From assembly GCF_029937575.1 (NCBI RefSeq), contig NZ_JAPYPS010000020.1, positions 23,434 to 63,668 on the forward strand: a stretch of DNA of 40,235 nt, written 5' to 3'. A model generated the notes under the pieces. It did not search any database. It was not told where the DNA came from and saw nothing but the letters and a program-made list of their open reading frames with translations. How positions within the stretch are numbered: the first letter of the stretch is position 1; each line of letters opens with the position of its first letter. The DNA comes from Nocardioides sp. (GTDB lineage Bacteria; Actinomycetota; Actinomycetes; Propionibacteriales; Nocardioidaceae). Below are positions 23,208 through 31,278 of the stretch, piece by piece. Position numbers and translations under genes: made by a program.

Positions 23208-25822
23208 GAGGCACCCACCGAGCCGACGGGGCCCGCCGGGCCCACCGGAATGGTCGTGCCCAGCGAGACCGGGCCCGCGGAGTCGGCGGGCACCGACTGG
23301 CCGCGCTCCTCGCGGAAGGAGATGTGCGGGTCGGGCACGTCGGGCGCGTTGACGAAGGAGACGAACCGGGCGAGCTTCTCGGGGTCGTCGAGCGTCTCCT
23401 TCCACTCGTCGAAGTAGCCGCCGACGTGGCGGGCCATCGCGGCCTCCAGCTCGGCGCCGAGGCCGAGCGAGTCCTCGACCACGACCTCACGCACCCGCTC
23501 CAGGCCGCCGTCGAGGCTGTCGACCCACGGGGCGGTGCGCTGCAGGCGGTCGGCCGTGCGCACGTAGTACATGAGGAACCGGTCGAGGTAGCGGACCAGC
23601 GTCTCGGTGTCGAGGTCGCCGGCCAGCAGCCGGGCGTGCACGGGGGTGGCCCCGCCGTTGCCGCCGACGTAGAGGTTCCAGCCCTTCTCGGTCGCGATGA
23701 CGCCGAAGTCCTTGCCCCGCGCCTCGGCGCACTCCCGCGCACACCCGCTGACCCCGCCCTTGAGCTTGTGCGGCGAGCGCAGGCCCCGGTAGCGCAGCTC
23801 GAGGTCGATCGCCAGCTGCACCGAGTCCTGCACGCCGTAGCGGCACCAGGTCGAGCCGACGCACGACTTCACCGTGCGCAGCGACTTGCCGTAGGCGTGG
23901 CCGGACTCGAAGCCGGCGTCGACGAGGCGACGCCAGATCGCCGGCAGCTCCTCCATCCGGGCGCCGAAGAGGTCGATCCGCTGACCGCCGGTGATCTTGG
24001 TGTAGAGCCCGAAGTCGCGGGCCACCTCACCGATCACGATCAGCTTCTCGGGCGTGATCTCGCCACCGGGGATCCGCGGCACGACCGAGTAGGTGCCGTT
24101 GCGCTGGATGTTGGCCAGGTAGGCGTCGTTGGTGTCCTGCAGCGTGCGGGTGGCGCCCTCGAGGACGTGACCGTTGAGCTGGGTGGCCAGGATCGAGGCG
24201 ACCACCGGCTTGCAGATGTCGCAGCCGCGACCGCGACCGTGGCGGGTCACGATCTGGTCGAACGACGTGTGCTCGTGGACCGCGACCACGTCGTACAGCT
24301 CCTGGCGGGTCAGTGCGAAGTGCTCGCACAGGGACCGGTCGACGGTCTTGCCCTGCGCGGTGAAGTAGTCCTCCACGATCGACTTCACCAGCGGCTTGCA
24401 CGAGCCACACGTCGAGCCGGCCGCCGTGCACGCGGTGACACAGCTCGGGCTGTCGCAGGTGCCGCCGTCGGCGACGGCCTCGGTGATCTGTCCCTTGGTG
24501 ACGTCGTTGCACGAGCAGACCTGGGCCTCGTCCGGCAGCACCACTCCCCCGCTGCCGCCGCCGCGGGACGCGGGGAGGATGAGCTCCTCGGGGTTCTCGG
24601 GGAGCGGGATGCCGGGGTTGGTGTCGGTCGCGACCATCGGACGCAGCAGGCCGTACGACGTCGCGTCGCCGACGAGGATGCCGCCGAGCAGGCGAGTCCC
24701 GTCCTCGCTGACGACGAGCTTCTTGTAGATCCCCGCGACGGCGTCGGAGAAGACCAGCTCGAGCGCGTCGGGCGTCGTGGCGAAGGCGTCACCGAAGGAG
24801 GCGACGTCGACGCCCATCAGCTTGAGCTTGGTCGACATGTCGGCGCCGGTGAAGGCACCGGGACCGCCGAGCAGCGCGTCGACGGCGACCTCGGCCATCG
24901 TGTAGCCGGGAGCGACCAGGCCGTACATCCTCCCGCCGGGCGCGGCGCACTCGCCGATCGCCCACACCGTCGGGTGGCTGGTGGAGCGGCCCTGCTCGTC
25001 GACCAGGATCCCGCCGCGCTCGGCGAGGTCCAGGCCCGCGGCGCGCGCCAGGCCGTCGCGGGGTCGGATGCCGGCGGAGAAGACCACGACGTCGGCGTCG
25101 ATCGCGTCGGCGTCCTTGAGCCCGAGACCGGTGACCCTGTCGTCGCCGAGCACGGAGGTGGTCATCGCCCCGGTGTGCACGCTCAGGCCGAGCTCCTCGA
25201 TGTGGCGGCGCAGCGTGGCGCCACCGGCGTCGTCGACCTGCACCGCCATCAGGCGCGGCGCCATCTCCACGACGTGCGTCTCCAGTCCGAGGTCGCTCAG
25301 CGCCTTTGCGGCCTCCAGACCCAGCAGTCCCCCGCCGATGACGGCGCCCACGCGCGCGCCGGACGCGGCCTCGCGGATCGCCTCGAGGTCCTCGATGGTG
25401 CGGTAGACGAAGCAGCCCGGCAGGTCGCGGCCCTCGATCGGCGGCACGAACGGTGCGGCGCCGGTCGCCAGCACGAGCTGGTCGTAGGTCAGGACCTCGC
25501 CGTCGGCGAGCGTCAGCGACCCGGCCCCGGCGGTGTCCGGGGCGGCCGAGCCAGTCGGGTCGATCGCGACGACCTCCGCACCCAGGCGCAGCTGGACCCG
25601 CGGGTCGTCGTAGGCCCCCAGCGGCAGCAGGGACAGCGCGTCGGCACCCACCTCGAAGTACGACGTGAGCGCCACGCGGTCGTAGGCCGCCCGGTTCTCC
25701 TCACCGATCACCACGATGTCGTGGGTCTCGGTGAGGCCGCGCTCGATCGCGGCCTGGACGAAGCGGTGGCCGACCATGCCATGGCCGACGACCACGAGAC
25801 GGTGACGAAGATGGGCCATCAT
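23204..25822 (-). CDS. nirB: NAD(P)H-dependent assimilatory nitrite reductase, large subunit NirB
   Basis: This 872-residue cytoplasmic enzyme reduces nitrite to ammonium with six electrons. An FAD/NAD(P)H-binding pyridine nucleotide oxidoreductase domain covers about residues 1-400 (LVVVGHGMVGHRFV, GAVIGGGLLGLEAAKAL). A BFD-like [2Fe-2S] domain follows with Cys436 and Cys438 (CSCNDVTKG) and a cysteine-rich stretch (CDSPSCVTACTAAGSTCGSC). The siroheme/[4Fe-4S] domain has Cys654 and Cys660 in SCVGSTWCRYG, and Cys694 and Cys698 in SGCARECAE, so all ligands are present. The C-terminus ends in a Gly/Pro/Val tail (PVGPAGPVGSVGAS). Two tandem ATGs open the gene; the first, at 25822, overlaps the upstream stop as ATGA. 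Confidence 0.96.
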   Translation of the reverse strand: MMAHLRHRLVVVGHGMVGHRFVQAAIERGLTETHDIVVIGEENRAAYDRVALTSYFEVGADALSLLPLGAYDDPRVQLRLGAEVVAIDPTGSAAPDTAGAGSLTLADGEVLTYDQLVLATGAAPFVPPIEGRDLPGCFVYRTIEDLEAIREAASGARVGAVIGGGLLGLEAAKALSDLGLETHVVEMAPRLMAVQVDDAGGATLRRHIEELGLSVHTGAMTTSVLGDDRVTGLGLKDADAIDADVVVFSAGIRPRDGLARAAGLDLAERGGILVDEQGRSTSHPTVWAIGECAAPGGRMYGLVAPGYTMAEVAVDALLGGPGAFTGADMSTKLKLMGVDVASFGDAFATTPDALELVFSDAVAGIYKKLVVSEDGTRLLGGILVGDATSYGLLRPMVATDTNPGIPLPENPEELILPASRGGGSGGVVLPDEAQVCSCNDVTKGQITEAVADGGTCDSPSCVTACTAAGSTCGSCKPLVKSIVEDYFTAQGKTVDRSLCEHFALTRQELYDVVAVHEHTSFDQIVTRHGRGRGCDICKPVVASILATQLNGHVLEGATRTLQDTNDAYLANIQRNGTYSVVPRIPGGEITPEKLIVIGEVARDFGLYTKITGGQRIDLFGARMEELPAIWRRLVDAGFESGHAYGKSLRTVKSCVGSTWCRYGVQDSVQLAIDLELRYRGLRSPHKLKGGVSGCARECAEARGKDFGVIATEKGWNLYVGGNGGATPVHARLLAGDLDTETLVRYLDRFLMYYVRTADRLQRTAPWVDSLDGGLERVREVVVEDSLGLGAELEAAMARHVGGYFDEWKETLDDPEKLARFVSFVNAPDVPDPHISFREERGQSVPADSAGPVSLGTTIPVGPAGPVGSVGAS

Positions 25823-27393
25823 CGGAGGTTCCCTTCGGTACTTTCGGGGCTTTCGGGGCTTTCGGGGATCTGTTCGGGGCTTTGCCGGGCGCTTGCCGTG
25901 GGTGCTGTGGTGCTGGTGGAGCCGGGGGTGCTGCGCTGGGCGAGCAGCTGGCGGACCGTGGGCGCGCAGCCGCCGCAGCCGGTCGTCGCCCGAGTGGTCT
26001 CGCGGACGGTCTCGAGCGAGGAGCAGGCGCGGATCCGGCCGGCGGTGACGCCGGCGCAGGCACAGACCTCGGCCTCGTCGGTCAGCACGACCGGACGCAC
26101 GGGTGCGTCGCCCAGGAGCAGGTCGCCCGGCTCGTGGGGCGCCAGGACCGTACGGCGGTCGAAGAGCTGGGTGATCAGGCCGATCCGGGACAGGTCGCCG
26201 ACCATGGTGGCGGCCACGATCCGGTGGTCGCGCACGACGAGACGGCGGTGGGTGCCGGCGATCGGGTTGGCGATCTCGACGACCTCCCCACCCGCCGTGA
26301 CCTCGCGCTCGGGCTCGCCGAGGACCGCGACGTCGAGGTCGGTGGCGCGCAACCGGGCGACCACACGGCTGCCGTCGTAGCGGACGTCCTCGCCGGCCAG
26401 ACGGGCCGCGAGGAGCTCGGCCTGCTCCCACGCCGACGGCACGAAGCCCGACGTACGGCCGTCGTGCTCGGCACAGTCGCCGATGGCGCGGACCGCGGGA
26501 TCGCTGGTGGTGAGGGTGTCATCGACGACGAGACCTCGCCGTACGTCGAGCCCGGCGCGGCGAGCGAGGGCGACCGAGGGGCGCACCCCGGCCGTGATCA
26601 CGACGAGGTCGGTCTCGAGGGTGTGGCCGTTGTCGAGCTTGAGGCCGCAGCGCCGGTCGGAGGGGCCGTCCGGCCCCGCCCCACCAGCCCCGTCGGTGAA
26701 CGTCACGGCGCGCGCGCCGGTGTAGACGGGGGTGTCGAGCCGCTTGAGGTTGCGGGCGAGGATCTTGCCCGCAGGCGCGCCGACGTGGCTGCGCAGGAGG
26801 TGCTCGCTGCCCTCGACGACCTCGGTCAGCACGCCGCGGATGCTGAGTGCGCGGGCGACCTGCAGGCCCAGGAGCCCTCCGCCGACGACGACCGCGCGGA
26901 CGTCGCCTCCGGTCGCCTCGGCGCGTGCCAGGCGACCGGCGACGTCGGCGGAGAGCCGCAGGCAGTCGTCGAGGTGGCGGAAGGAGTGCAGCCGGTCGTG
27001 CAGGCGCCCGTCGAGCCGGACGAGTCCGCGGATCGGCGGCAGCGTGGGCAGGGAGCCGGTCGCCAGCACGAGGGTGTCGTAGGGCACGACGGTGCCGTCG
27101 ACGAGCACGACTGCCCGGTCCTCGACGTCGAGCCGGTCGACTCGGGCGTCCAGGCGCAGGTCGACGCCGCGCTCGGCGTACCACTGGGGCGTGCGCAGCG
27201 TGATCGCGTCGACCGAGTGGGTGCCCTCGAGCACGGCCGAGAGCAGGATCCGGTTGTACGGCGCGTGGCGCTCCCCGCCGAGCACGGTGATGTCGTCGAC
27301 GCCGCGGGACACCAGGGACTCGACGAGCCGGTTGGCGGCCATCCCGGAGCCGACGACCACGACCTTGCCCGGGCCGGCGGTGCTCCCGCTCAC
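25819..27393 (-). CDS. FAD/NAD(P)H-binding electron-transfer subunit of assimilatory nitrate reductase, NasB-like
   Basis: This 524-residue protein is organised like the N-terminal half of NirB. It has an FAD/NAD(P) oxidoreductase domain (VVVVGSGMAANRLVESLVSR, AVVVGGGLLGLQVARAL) and a C-terminal BFD-like [2Fe-2S] domain with Cys444, Cys446, Cys473 and Cys476 (EVCACAGVTAG, TTGCGGCAPTV). It has no siroheme domain. Lying between nasA and nirB, it most probably passes NAD(P)H electrons to NasA, as Bacillus NasB does. A stand-alone nitrite reductase role is unlikely. Its last residues, PESPESPEST, are encoded by tandem gaaagcccc units that run into the nirB start. GTG start overlaps the nasA stop (GTGA). 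Confidence 0.85.
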   Translation of the reverse strand: MSGSTAGPGKVVVVGSGMAANRLVESLVSRGVDDITVLGGERHAPYNRILLSAVLEGTHSVDAITLRTPQWYAERGVDLRLDARVDRLDVEDRAVVLVDGTVVPYDTLVLATGSLPTLPPIRGLVRLDGRLHDRLHSFRHLDDCLRLSADVAGRLARAEATGGDVRAVVVGGGLLGLQVARALSIRGVLTEVVEGSEHLLRSHVGAPAGKILARNLKRLDTPVYTGARAVTFTDGAGGAGPDGPSDRRCGLKLDNGHTLETDLVVITAGVRPSVALARRAGLDVRRGLVVDDTLTTSDPAVRAIGDCAEHDGRTSGFVPSAWEQAELLAARLAGEDVRYDGSRVVARLRATDLDVAVLGEPEREVTAGGEVVEIANPIAGTHRRLVVRDHRIVAATMVGDLSRIGLITQLFDRRTVLAPHEPGDLLLGDAPVRPVVLTDEAEVCACAGVTAGRIRACSSLETVRETTRATTGCGGCAPTVRQLLAQRSTPGSTSTTAPTASARQSPEQIPESPESPESTEGNLR

Positions 27394-29477
27394 GAGGCCC
27401 CCACCCGCTGGGCCGACGCGACGTGCCTGATCGCTGCCGCGCAGACCTTGAACTCCGGCATCCGGCTCATCGGGTCGAGTGCGTCGTTGGTGAGCCGGTT
27501 GGCTCCGACCCAGTGGAAGGGCACGAAGATCGTGTCGGGCCGGATGGTCGAGACGACCCTGGCGGGCGCCTTGAGGGCACCGCGGCGGGTGCTGACCTCG
27601 ACCTGGTCCCCGTCGCGTGCCCCGATCCTGCCGGCGAGCATCGGGTGCAGCTCGACGAAGATGCCCTCGTCGACGAGGTCGGTGATCCGACGGGTCTGGG
27701 CCCCGGACTGGTACTGCGCCAGCACCCGACCTGTCGTGAGGTGGACGGGGTAGTCCGCGTCGGGCTGCTCGGCCGCTCCGGCGTGGTCGACCACGAGGGC
27801 GCGCGCCCGTCCGTCGGCGGTGGCGAACGCGTCGGCGAAGAGCCGCGGCGTCCCGGGGTGCGCCGCGTCGGGGCACGGCCAGAACACACCCTGCTCGGCG
27901 CGGATCCGGTCGTAGGTGATGCCGGCGTAGTCGGCGCGACCGCCGGCCGAGGCCAGGGCCAGCTCGGCGAAGGCCTCCTCGGGGTCGAGCGGGAAGGAGG
28001 CCTCGCACCCGAGCCGGGAGGCCAGCCCGGCGATGACGTCGAGGTCGCTGCGCACGCCCTCGGGCGGAGCCACGGCCTGCTCGCGCAGGATGACGCGACC
28101 CTCGAGGTTGGTCATCGTGCCGCTCTCCTCGGCCCACTGGGTGACCGGCAGGACCACGTCGGCCAGGGCAGCGGTCTCCGACATCACGATGTCGGCGACG
28201 ACCAACAGGTCGAGGGCCTCGAGCCGGTCGGTGACCTGGGTGGCGTTGGGCGCGGAGACCACGATGTTGCTGCCGTGCACGAGCAGGGCACGGGGTCCTC
28301 CGTCTGCGCCGAGCGCGTCGAGGAGCTCGTACGCCGAGCGGCCGGGGCCGGGCAGCGAGTCCGGGTCGACGCCCCACACGCCGGCCACGTGGGCGCGCGC
28401 CGCCGGGTCGTCGATCATCCGGTAGCCGGGCAGCTGGTCGGACTTCTGCCCGTGCTCGCGTCCGCCCTGGCCGTTGCCCTGGCCGGTCAGGCAGCCGTAG
28501 CCGGCGAACGGCTTGCCGCACATGCCCAGGCCCAGTGCGAGGTTGATCCAGGCGAGCACCGTCGCGGTGCCCTGGCTGTGCTGCTCGGCGCCGCGGGCGG
28601 TCAGCACCATCACCCGCTCGGAGCCGGCCAGCAGGGCGGCGACCTCACGCAGGTCGTCGGCCGCGATCCCGCTGACCCGCTCGACCCGCTCGGGCCACCA
28701 GCCCGCCACCGAACGCCGTACGTCGTCGAAGCCGGTGGTCCGCTCGGCGAGGTAGTCCTCGTCGAGCGCGCCGGCGGCGTCGAGCAGGTGCAGGAGGCCG
28801 AGCGCCACCGGCAGGTCGGTGCCGGGCACCGGCTGGAGCAGGTGGTCGGCGCGCTCGCCGGTGGTGGTCAGGCGAGGGTCGATGACGACCAGCCGCCCGC
28901 CGCGCTCGCGCAGACGGTCCAGGTGACGCGCCGCGGGCGGCATCGTCTCGGCCAGGTTGGAGCCGACGAGCACCACGACGTCGGCCTGCTCGACGTCGGA
29001 GAGCGGGAACGGCAGTCCGCGGTCGACGCCGAAGGCCTGGTTGCCGGCCGAGGCGGCCGAGCTCATGCACCACCGGCCGTTGTAGTCGATCTGGCTGGTG
29101 CCGAGCGCGACGCGGGCGAACTTGCCGAGGAGGTAGGCCTTCTCGTTGGTCAGCCCACCGCCTCCGAAGACGGCGACGCTGTCGTCCCCGGAGGCGGTGC
29201 GCAGCTCGGTGATCCGCTCGGCGACCAGGTCGAGCGCCTCGTCCCAGCCCACGGCGGAGAGCTCACCGGTCGTCCGGTCGCGCACCAGGGGGGTGGTGAG
29301 TCGCTCCCGGTGCCCCCGCAGCCCGCCGGCGGTCCAGCCCTTGCGGCACAGGGCGCCCTCGTTGACCGGGAAGTCGGGGCGCGCCCGCACCTCCAGCACG
29401 GCGCCACCCCGCGCCCGGCGAGGGGCGAGGGTCATGCCGCACTGGAGGCTGCAGTAGGGACAGTGGGTGTCGGTCAT
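27390..29477 (-). CDS. nasA: Assimilatory nitrate reductase catalytic subunit (molybdopterin, [4Fe-4S])
   Basis: This 695-residue member of the DMSO reductase/NasA family reduces nitrate to nitrite in the cytoplasm. The N-terminal [4Fe-4S] ligands are Cys6, Cys9, Cys13 (HCPYCSLQCGM) and Cys44 (GALCRKGW). Molybdopterin-binding regions include GSNLAETMPPAARHLD, GKPFAGYGCLTGQGNGQGG and the C-terminal VHLTTGRVLAQYQSGAQTRR. There is no twin-arginine signal, so it is cytoplasmic. It lacks the C-terminal [2Fe-2S] extension of longer NasA proteins, which agrees with a separate electron donor encoded next to it. Its ATG lies 18 bp after the narK stop. Confidence 0.94.
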   Translation of the reverse strand: MTDTHCPYCSLQCGMTLAPRRARGGAVLEVRARPDFPVNEGALCRKGWTAGGLRGHRERLTTPLVRDRTTGELSAVGWDEALDLVAERITELRTASGDDSVAVFGGGGLTNEKAYLLGKFARVALGTSQIDYNGRWCMSSAASAGNQAFGVDRGLPFPLSDVEQADVVVLVGSNLAETMPPAARHLDRLRERGGRLVVIDPRLTTTGERADHLLQPVPGTDLPVALGLLHLLDAAGALDEDYLAERTTGFDDVRRSVAGWWPERVERVSGIAADDLREVAALLAGSERVMVLTARGAEQHSQGTATVLAWINLALGLGMCGKPFAGYGCLTGQGNGQGGREHGQKSDQLPGYRMIDDPAARAHVAGVWGVDPDSLPGPGRSAYELLDALGADGGPRALLVHGSNIVVSAPNATQVTDRLEALDLLVVADIVMSETAALADVVLPVTQWAEESGTMTNLEGRVILREQAVAPPEGVRSDLDVIAGLASRLGCEASFPLDPEEAFAELALASAGGRADYAGITYDRIRAEQGVFWPCPDAAHPGTPRLFADAFATADGRARALVVDHAGAAEQPDADYPVHLTTGRVLAQYQSGAQTRRITDLVDEGIFVELHPMLAGRIGARDGDQVEVSTRRGALKAPARVVSTIRPDTIFVPFHWVGANRLTNDALDPMSRMPEFKVCAAAIRHVASAQRVGAS

Positions 29478-29495
29478 CCGGGGCTGACGCGCCTC

Positions 29496-30998
29496 TCAGA
29501 TCCGCACAGCGGCAAGGCTGCTCGCCCGGCTGCTGCTCTTCTTCAGGTAGACCGAGAAGCACACGACCGCGCAGACCACGTAGTAGAGCGTGAAGACGAG
29601 GAACGCTCCCTTGGTGGCCGACAGCGGGTTGTCGACCCACGGCGAGGCGAAGGCCAGGGGGATCAGGAATCCGCCGAGGGCGCCGCACGCTCCGACGACG
29701 CCCAGGGCCGCCGACGCCTCCTTGGTCGCGACGCCGATGGCCCGGGTGCGCTCCGGCGTGCCCGCTGCGGTGGTCACCTCGGCCTCGTTGCGCCAGATCG
29801 CGGGGATCATCTTGTACGCCGACCCGTTGCCGATGCCGGTGGCGGCGAAGACGCACAGGAAGAAGCCGAGGAACCAGGGGAACCACGACTTGTTGTCGAG
29901 GGCGATCGTCGGGTCGGCGGTCGGGTTCGGGGTCAGCTGGGTCAGCGTCCACAGGACGGCGAGGGTGAAGACGATCATCGCGACGAACGAATACAGCGTG
30001 ATCCGGGCGCCGCCGAACCGGTCGGCCAGCCAGCCGCCGAAGGGCCGGGTCGCCGAGCCGATCCCGGCACCGAGGAAGGCGTAGTAGGCGAAGAAGACGC
30101 CGGTGCCGAGAGGGGCCGGCTCCGGGACCCAGAAGTTGAGCTTGATCAGCAGCGGCATCGCGGCCGAGTAGCCGATGAACGAGCCGAAGGTGCCGATGTA
30201 GAGGAACGCCATGATCCAGGTGTGCGGCTTCTTGACGATCTGCAGCTGCTCGCGGGGCTTGGAGACCGCCGAGGTGAGGTTGTTCATGTAGCGCGCGGCG
30301 GCCAGGGTCGCGATCACGGCGAGGGCGGCGTACACGTAGGCGGCGATCTCCAGGTTGATCCCGGAGCCGCGGGCCTTGACCAGACCGAAGATGCCGGCGC
30401 CGCCGACCATCACGGGCAGCAGCAGCTGGATGATCGAGACGCCCAGGTTGCCTCCGGCGGCGTTGAGCCCGAGGGCGGCGCCCTTCTTGGCGGCCGGGTA
30501 GAAGAAGTTGATGTTGGCCATCGAGGAGGCGAAGTTGCCGCCGCCGAAGCCGGCCGTCGCCGCGATCAGGCAGAACGCCCAGTACGGCGTGTTCGGGTTC
30601 TGCACGGCCCAGGCGAAGGTCAGCGTCGGCACCAGGAGCATCGCCGCGCTGATCATCGTCCAGTTGCGCCCGCCGAACTTCGGCACCGCGAACGTGTAGG
30701 GAAGGCGCAGCAGCGCCCCGACGAGGTTGGGGATGGCCACCAGGACGAAGAGCTGCTGGGCGGAGAAGGCGAAGCCCTGGGCGACGAGGAAGGCCGAGCT
30801 CACGCTCCAGATCAGCCAGACGGAGAAGCCGAGGTGCTCGGCGAAGATCGACCAGACGAGGTTGCGGCGGGCGACCTGCTTGCCGCCGTTCTCCCAGAAG
30901 TCCTCCTCCTCGGGACGCCAGTCGTCGATCCAGTACCGGCCGCGGGCCGATCGCTGCTGGGTGGCCGACGTGGTGGTCGGTTCGCTGGTCACGGTCAT
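29496..30998 (-). CDS. narK: Nitrate/nitrite transporter, NarK/NasA-type MFS
   Basis: This 500-residue major facilitator protein with about 12 helices imports nitrate and/or exports nitrite. The nitrate signature GFGGGNFASSMANINFFYP is present in the fifth helix region, and RPFGGWLADRFGGARITL is the loop typical of the C-terminal half. The cytoplasmic N-terminus (RYWIDDWRPEEEDFWENGGK) is conserved in actinobacterial NarK proteins. CAGGAG before ATG 30998 is a good ribosome binding site. As first gene of the operon it sets expression of the whole nitrate pathway; a loop of about 30 residues before the eleventh helix is longer than usual. Confidence 0.95.
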   Translation of the reverse strand: MTVTSEPTTTSATQQRSARGRYWIDDWRPEEEDFWENGGKQVARRNLVWSIFAEHLGFSVWLIWSVSSAFLVAQGFAFSAQQLFVLVAIPNLVGALLRLPYTFAVPKFGGRNWTMISAAMLLVPTLTFAWAVQNPNTPYWAFCLIAATAGFGGGNFASSMANINFFYPAAKKGAALGLNAAGGNLGVSIIQLLLPVMVGGAGIFGLVKARGSGINLEIAAYVYAALAVIATLAAARYMNNLTSAVSKPREQLQIVKKPHTWIMAFLYIGTFGSFIGYSAAMPLLIKLNFWVPEPAPLGTGVFFAYYAFLGAGIGSATRPFGGWLADRFGGARITLYSFVAMIVFTLAVLWTLTQLTPNPTADPTIALDNKSWFPWFLGFFLCVFAATGIGNGSAYKMIPAIWRNEAEVTTAAGTPERTRAIGVATKEASAALGVVGACGALGGFLIPLAFASPWVDNPLSATKGAFLVFTLYYVVCAVVCFSVYLKKSSSRASSLAAVRI

Positions 30999-31080
30999 GA
31001 GTCGCTCCTGGTTCGACGGATCGGGAATAGCCAGTAGTCAAGGCCGCGCAGGTTTCGGGCCCGGGGGGCCAGCCGAGAAC

Positions 31081-31096
31081 GTTGTGTCACCGTCAC
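31081..31096 (-). promoter_or_regulatory. GlnR-like half-site upstream of narK
   Basis: On the minus strand GTGAC-N6-ACAAC matches nine of the ten fixed positions of the GlnR core GTNAC-N6-GNAAC (counting the N as free). It lies about 83 bases upstream of the narK ATG in the 280-bp divergent gap between narK and nhaA. A second half-site at the normal spacing is not evident. Confidence 0.35.
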
Positions 31097-31127
31097 CTCA
31101 CGACCTCACGGACCTCACGGCCTCACG
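31095..31127 (+). repeat. Four tandem acctcacg units in the narK-nhaA gap
   Basis: Copies start at 31095, 31103, 31112 and 31120, with periods of 8, 9 and 9 bases; the last has one change. They adjoin the GlnR-like site. They may be a slippage array or a row of half-sites for a regulator. Confidence 0.6.
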
Positions 31128-31167
31128 GCGGACACGGCTCCCGCACCGATGAGTCGGTGCCGGTCGG

Positions 31168-31173
31168 TAGAGT
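31168..31173 (+). promoter_or_regulatory. Candidate -10 of nhaA
   Basis: TAGAGT fits TANNNT, with no obvious -35. A transcript from about 31180 would carry a leader of about 100 nt with a small hairpin, agtcg/cgact, at 31211-31224. GAGG at 31267-31270 precedes the GTG start. Confidence 0.35.
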
Positions 31174-31278
31174 GGGTGACGGTGAGCCGGGAAGTCTGGT
31201 CGGCAGCGGAAGTCGATGGCGACTCCCGTTCAGTTGTGCGCATGCGCGTTCGTGGATCGACACCTTGAGGACCTCTAA

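Noticed and set aside
21911..26380. Very long plus-strand open frame antisense to nnaR-nirD-nirB
   Set aside because: High-G+C DNA leaves antisense frames open. The translation is low-complexity (Arg, Gly, Asp, His rich) with no motifs, while the opposite strand encodes clear enzymes.
27423..31037. Long plus-strand open frame antisense to nasA and narK
   Set aside because: Same shadow effect; no recognisable domain, and the minus-strand genes are intact.
31174..31278. Sodium or other riboswitch in the nhaA leader
   Set aside because: Only one 5-bp hairpin is apparent; I could not match it to any known riboswitch fold by eye.
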